Shown here: piece after piece, positions 59,189 to 64,000 of the stretch | Layout of the letters: every line of letters begins with the position of its first letter | How positions within the stretch are numbered: the first letter of the stretch is position 1 | DNA from: Larix kaempferi | Taxonomy: Eukaryota > Streptophyta > Pinopsida > Pinales > Pinaceae | Length of the DNA stretch: 64,000 nucleotides | Assembly (NCBI GenBank): GCA_027924585.1 | Contig: BSBM01000753.1 | Span: forward strand, 18,707,501 to 18,771,500 | Direction of reading: 5' to 3' | Position numbers and translations under genes: made by a program | Notes under the pieces: model-generated | Databases searched by the model: none | The model's input: only the letters and a program-made list of their open reading frames with translations | Told to the model about the DNA's origin: nothing

Positions 59189-59763
59189 TTTTGATGTATA
59201 TGTAACTTCGGAATGTATTTCACCTATGTATATTGTACTCCTATAGAGATGTTATTATTCCTCTATACGGAAGTGTCATCATTTGTATTAACAAGTGTCG
59301 CAAGTGTCACAACTTGCAAGTGATGGGTTATTAGACCACCAAGTGTGGGTTCGGCCCTGATTAGTATTACCATGGGTTATTAGACTGATTTAGACAAGTC
59401 GGCCCCGCTAGGTTATTAGGCAGGTCAGGTCATGTATAAATAGAGTGTATGAGGCACTCTATTTGATCATCTCATTATTCACTTCTACACTCATCGAAAA
59501 TTGGCGCACAAGTGAGGAAGGAGGAGTAGCTGCTAGAGAAGACTATCTCTTGTACTTGGGTTATATCATTTCTCTTTCTATCTTTGAGGAAGTTGTGGGG
59601 TTTTTCACCTTTATGGTTTTCCCCAGTGAAACTCTGTGTGTCTATTGTCTCATGTGATTTCTTGGTGTTATTGATACATTGCATTGTTAGCTTGATATGT
59701 TATACATGTCATTCTCTCAGTAAAGATCCTAGAGTATGTTGAATTAATGCTAAAAAAGTAACA
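59189..59763 (+). repeat. 3' LTR of Copia element 2
   Basis: 575 bp. It begins TTTTGATGTA (the TG of the 5' LTR has become TT) and carries a small extra duplication of CAAGTGTCGCAAGTGTCAC near 59294. It ends GTAACA, then target duplication AATAT. Confidence 0.93.
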
Positions 59764-59826
59764 AATATACACTAGTACAATGACCTTGGCCTCAAAAGCT
59801 TGTATAGTACATTGTATGCCACATCA

Positions 59827-61876
59827 TCAATGTTTTGACCTCCATCCACCATCCTCCCTCTGACTGCCCTCGTATGTAGTAGCCCACTACTGTCTCTGAG
59901 ATGCTAAACCCTTAAGGAATTCCTCCATATCCATTGTGTCAAAGGTGATATTCAGGATCTGGGTAGGAATACGGGTAGATGGCCCTTCATCAGGACCATG
60001 TACTCAAGCTGCATCCCAACCATATGTGAAATCCATTGTATCATTGACACCCGCCTTTAGAGATGCCTGTGTAATATGCCATTACATATAATAAGTTAGA
60101 TCTATTAAAAATTAGAACTATTTGACATAATTTAAAAGTTATCCGTGAAAAAATGAAACATAAAGTACAAAAATCAATTACTAAATGTGACTAAATAACA
60201 TGAATTGGAACGTAAATTAAAAATCACATCTATGTCTGAGCCCGACACATCAATACCTTCGTGGTCCTCATGTCCATAATTAGGATCTACCCCCTTTCCA
60301 TTGCCTTGTACAATTTGAAATTCATTTGAAGTTAAGATCTAAAACATAAAATCTCGAAAATTAAGAAATAAAACACAAATTATTTAAACTAAGAAATAAT
60401 ATTCAAACACAAATTAAATTGGAACATAAACTATAACTTACCTCGACTACTGGCGTTTGCGGGTGGGGATGAGCGGATGGACCAACCGATGGCTCACTAC
60501 CAGAGAGTTGATCCATGAATGGGGTCCCCTGCATGGATCAATAGAATACAACTTCCTTTAGTATTATTGACCATTCAATTTGCGACAATAATATGATGTA
60601 ACATGAAGAACATATATACATAATTGTACAAAAGTATACCTATCATGTAGCGACGCATCTATGATACAACTGAAAGTATGCATCTCGGGCTGACTCAGCA
60701 TACCTCAGTAGGTCCTCACCATTGAAACTCCTGAGCATGTCACTAGAGACATAATCTATCTCTGGCTCTACAGGTGGAGGCGGTGGTCTAAATGCCTCTC
60801 CATGCGCAACAACAATAGCACTACCAATGACAGTGAACAATGACTCTACAAGGTCCTCTCTAGACTCTACAGTAAGCTGGGATGATTGTGCCACATCCCT
60901 CGACCTGATAACCGTCCTTTATGGAAATGGTACCAACCTCGGAGCGGGTGGAATGAAGGCAGGGTCTCTTCGAGCTCTAAGATGTTGGTAGGAGCGTCCC
61001 CTACCATCCCCATAGAATGGGGACCCTGTTCTGGTGTAATCCGGGTGCATGATCAAAACAAACTCTGCATAAACATGTTTTGTAAAGTACAATGGAACCT
61101 GGTCATGGTGGGGGTACATGCCCCATGCTCCGACGAATCGATCATATAGATGTGGTGCAGCGACCTCCAACTTAAACTCCTTGAGTCTAAGTGGTTGACC
61201 GACAGCGTGGTCAGGAGGGATGTCGAACAAAGCACCCTTGATGTCATGCCCTCTTATGGCGACTTTGGCATCATCCCATTTGTGGATCCCAATGACATCT
61301 TGTCTCCTCCTCTGGCATGCATGATGCCAAATTTCACTGAGAGGTCCTACCCTCTAGTAGAGGGCCAACATCTCATCAACTGCCCATAACATCATGGAAA
61401 AAGATCTCCGTGTGGGAGAATCATCCCTCAATGTGAAGATACATGAGGTCACCCACTCTCGTTGGGAAGTGATATCAGCGAGAGTGATCTGTGCAACGTC
61501 ATCATCGTACGATCCCCCTGACAGGGCACCTCCGATCCAAACCAAAACAAAAATGTTACTAAAAATATATATTATAACATGCAACTGAAATTCAATGCAT
61601 TATATACTAAAAATTTACTGAAAATGTGCCAACAAAAAATATGCACTTGATGCATTCGTGTCTTGTTGCACATCCTCCACCGAGGGATCCACATGTATGT
61701 CATCGGGATGAACCACACACTACCTCTCCTGCTGCCGCCACCAGTGGCAACCGACCGTAGCCTAGCGTCACTCCTTGGTGAACGGGAGTGCTATTGATCG
61801 CCGCCCTGTTGGGCGATGTTAGATGCTCTTGTGCTTCGTGGAGCACAAAGCAATGAATCTCTCTCTTCAAGACTAT
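59827..61876 (-). pseudogene. Gene F, copy 2 (unrecognised multi-exon mobile-element gene)
   Basis: Minus-strand exons 61724-61876, 60640-61529, 60442-60528, 60228-60338 and 59827-60066. The intron between the first two is phase 1; all later ones are phase 0 with clean GT-AG ends. Exon 1 is Ser/Arg-rich (SRSPRSDARLRSVATGGGSR). The large exon has DDDVAQITLADITSQREW, FDIPPDHAVG, VPLYFTKHVYAEFVL (10 of 15 residues as in copy 1), then FRPPPPPVEPEID. The last exon reads MDFTYGWDAA ... MDMEEFLKGLASQRQ. Stops at 61354-61356, 60919-60921, 60643-60645, 60640-60642 and in exons 1 and 5; most fit C-to-T change. Copia element 2 lies 60 bp past its end. The domain is unrecognised. Gene order and exon design link it to gene F copy 1. 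Confidence 0.6.
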
Positions 61877-61884
61877 CTGCATCA

Positions 61885-61998
61885 CATTTCAATTTCTAAT
61901 TCTAATTTTCTTTCAAATTTCACATTTAAAATTCAAATTCAATTTTCAAATTCTATTCCAAATTTCACATTTCAATTACAAATTCTATTCCAAATTTC

Positions 61999-62029
<31 letters not shown>

Positions 62030-62248
62030 CAAATTTCAAATTCAGTTTAAATTTCACATTTCAAATTGAAATTCAGTTGAAATTGAAATTCAGTTGAAAT
62101 TCAAATTCAGTTGAAATTGAAATTCAGTTGAAATTGAAATTGAAATTCAGTTGAAATTGAAATTGAGTTGAAATTGAAATTGAAATTTCGATTTCAATTT
62201 CAAATTTCAAATTCAATTCCAAATTCAATTCCAATTCAAATTCAAGGC
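61885..62248. repeat. GAAATT/AATTTC microsatellite-like array
   Basis: Almost pure mixtures of AAATTTCACATTTCAAATTC, TTGAAATTGAAATTCAG and their complements, immediately 5' (minus strand) of the first visible exon of gene F copy 2, probably within an intron. Confidence 0.8.
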
Positions 62249-62344
62249 AACCACTGGACTAGATTTTGCTCCTATTAATCCCCAACCATCAAGTGAGAGG
62301 AAGGTTCCTACAATCATTGTTTTAGATGATGACAATGTTTATTA
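62249..62344 (+). other. Possible C-terminal exon with SIM-like motif
   Basis: Plus strand reads INPQPSSERKVPTIIVLDDD, then NVY and a stop at 62342-62344. IIVLDDD has the form of a SUMO-interacting motif (hydrophobic core then acidic run). It begins where the AATTTC array ends and no upstream exon is visible, so this may be chance. Confidence 0.25.
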
Positions 62345-64000
62345 GTTTAACATTATTTCTCAGGGATCATAGGCATATATGAACTGTGTTTTTTTTAAAT
62401 AATCTTTAAAACATAAGAGAATGGTGATGAATTCATATACTTGTAAAAAAAACAAATATCTAATTATTTTCTAGTTCAATAAATAATTAGTTATTTACTT
62501 CTTAGTTTAGTCTTGTGTGTTGGTGTTTGGAATCATTTGCATCTATGTTTATAGATTATGTCTTGTATTTGTGAAAGTATGAAAGGAGTTCAATGTTATG
62601 TTTTGGATTTGTGAAAGTATCAAATAAACATTATTACATAGAATACATTGAGTAGAAATTTCAATCAAAGTCTCGACTCTTTATGCACAAGCATGAGTCC
62701 CATTGGGATTGGGAAAGAACTAAGAAGAAGAAAATTGGAGTCATTTGGTGGCTTTAAAAGTTGTTTGACTAAACCAACTTGAGATACAAAATTGAGGTGT
62801 TGTTTGTCTAGATAAGTTCACATCAAACCATTGTCAAATTTTCAAATCTTTTGACGTGATTTGGATAAACTTGGTAACGATGGAATAGGGATTTCTTCTA
62901 TTCTATCATGATTTTCTCCACTACAAATCTAGAAATGGAGGTTTATGGAGGCATCTTACAATCACCAATGTTTGCAAAAAAATTGCTACTGCATCAGTGG
63001 CTTAGAGAGGGCTTAGAAAGTAAAGGATTTAAAGAAGAAACAGGTCTAAGAAGCAATTTTTTTCTCAAGAAACCATTTCCTAACTCTACAAATAAGAATG
63101 GGCACAAGAGCATGCATGCATTAGGAACACATGTGCATTCTTGAAAGTGCTACATGATTCTAAGCATACAAATAGTATGAACACATGCATGTTACTTTGT
63201 GTATATGCAAACAAACAGAATAAGGTTGATTACTATTTTTTATTTGACCCTCCCATACCAACAACAAATTTTGTATAAGGAGGTAATATGAGCTTGTTCT
63301 AGGAGGACCTATAGTCATCCATTGCCAATTTCCAAGGAGCATTTTCGTAAGTTTGATTTGTCTAGCCATTTTTATAATTTTTACATTTTAGAAATGCCCA
63401 TATTTTTAAAAAGGCGTTTTTATTGTTGAAAATTGTAGTTTGTATTCCACAAAGATGGTGGAAAAATCTAATCCAAACACATGTAGTCTAGTCCAGCAAA
63501 ATGCATTTGTAGTGGCTTATTATTCAGAGACATCATCTAATGATGTTAGGCCACTTGATGTTGGGAATTTTTCCAAGCTATCCATTATGGTTCCAGGCCA
63601 ATTTATCTTCATTGATGCTCACATTGTGGACATACTTTTCATGGCCTAAGAGAGGATCCTATTTAGGACAATTTCTTGGATGAGGTTAGTATGCCATAAT
63701 TTTTATACTTTCTTTGCTTATATATTTATTGTTGCATTTGATATTTAGTATACATGAATTTAAAGTATTTGTAATTGTAATTGTATTTGGTGTGTGTAAT
63801 TGCTATGAGATAACACCCTTACATCTAGGCAACATGATGCCCCATCTCTTGGAATTTATGTAGCAATCAATGGATATTGTTCCCTTGGGGATCCTCACTC
63901 CAAAGTATTATACACAATAAAATAACTATTATACTTTTAAACCTTTTAACTATTTTAAAATTTTATTTTTTAATAAAAATAATCAATTACTAATAATCAT
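62345..64000. other. Right-hand end, two unassigned short frames
   Basis: Plus-strand frames at 62908-63144 (VYGGILQSPMFAKKLLLHQW) and 63440-63649 (FVVAYYSETSSNDVRPLDVG) read more like protein than chance AT-rich frames, but I recognise neither and see no exon partners. No repeats or RNA genes. Confidence 0.35.

Larger units (their letters stand above)
52681..59763 (+). mobile_element. Copia element 2 (complete LTR retrotransposon, dead)
   Basis: A 7083-bp Ty1/Copia element with LTRs 52681-53241 and 59189-59763 and target duplication AATAT (52676-52680 and 59764-59768). It has an initiator-tRNA-Met type primer-binding site and a polypurine tract. Gag-pol resembles element 1 closely in layout and sequence, so they are sister families. 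Pol from integrase onward is open for more than 830 codons, but the gag-protease half carries stops and shifts. It landed just past the last exon of gene F copy 2, so it post-dates that gene. Confidence 0.95.

Noticed and set aside
52681-59763. Treating Copia element 2 as part of the gene T/F transposon
   Set aside because: It has its own LTRs and 5-bp target duplication and is a later insertion into the spacer.

Overview
The window reads as nuclear DNA of a seed plant with a large, repeat-laden genome. A gymnosperm is my best guess, from the gene density, the many old decayed elements and the style of the one host gene, but nothing in the sequence proves it. There are no rRNA genes, intact tRNA genes, CRISPR arrays or bacterial features.

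Only one host gene looks intact: a five-exon carboxyl/methyl esterase of the MES/SABP2/hydroxynitrile-lyase type (alpha/beta hydrolase) on the minus strand at 16,249-18,495, with signal peptide and complete Ser-Asp-His triad (281 aa).

Two complete but dead Ty1/Copia retrotransposons of related families are present. Element 1 (3,296-10,462, minus; 500-bp LTRs, target duplication AGGCA) sits inside an older tRNA-derived SINE. Element 2 (52,681-59,763, plus; target duplication AATAT) sits in the spacer of a second kind of mobile element. Both carry long tandem-repeat blocks between the end of pol and the 3' LTR. L1-like LINE remnants lie at 11.69-12.33 kb and 14.71-15.36 kb (minus).

The most unusual content is two pairs of spliced, decayed genes between 31.5 and 61.9 kb. 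Gene T is transposase-like: an HTH-like stretch, a Cys/His cluster, then conserved ISD/VSD, HWIW-DGC-G and GHGKGEHDG motifs. Gene F is unrecognised: a large exon with a Pro-rich region followed by a chain of short, all phase-0 exons. The order is F(+) 31.6-34.9, T(-) 41.8-43.4, T(+) 46.2-51.3, F(-) 59.8-61.9. Each pair is therefore convergent and the two pairs are mirror images about ~45 kb. Nearly every break is a C-to-T type stop, as expected for old methylated elements. I read this as two old copies of a large two-gene DNA transposon (or one composite), with AATTTC-rich arrays in the introns and, near 45.9 kb, a cluster of CTCGATCGAG-like palindromes where a terminus might be.

The rest is AT-rich intergenic sequence full of local tandem duplications. 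The largest is a 359-bp satellite (36.5-39.6 kb) with a dimeric higher-order pattern. Others include a near-perfect 66-bp-arm hairpin at 27.18-27.35 kb, a 217-bp repeat with decayed Lys/Glu/Gln-rich coding character (27.4-28.1 kb), an 820-bp tandem duplication (19.4-21.1 kb) and several 49-, 52-, 71-, 86-, 92- and 245-bp repeats.
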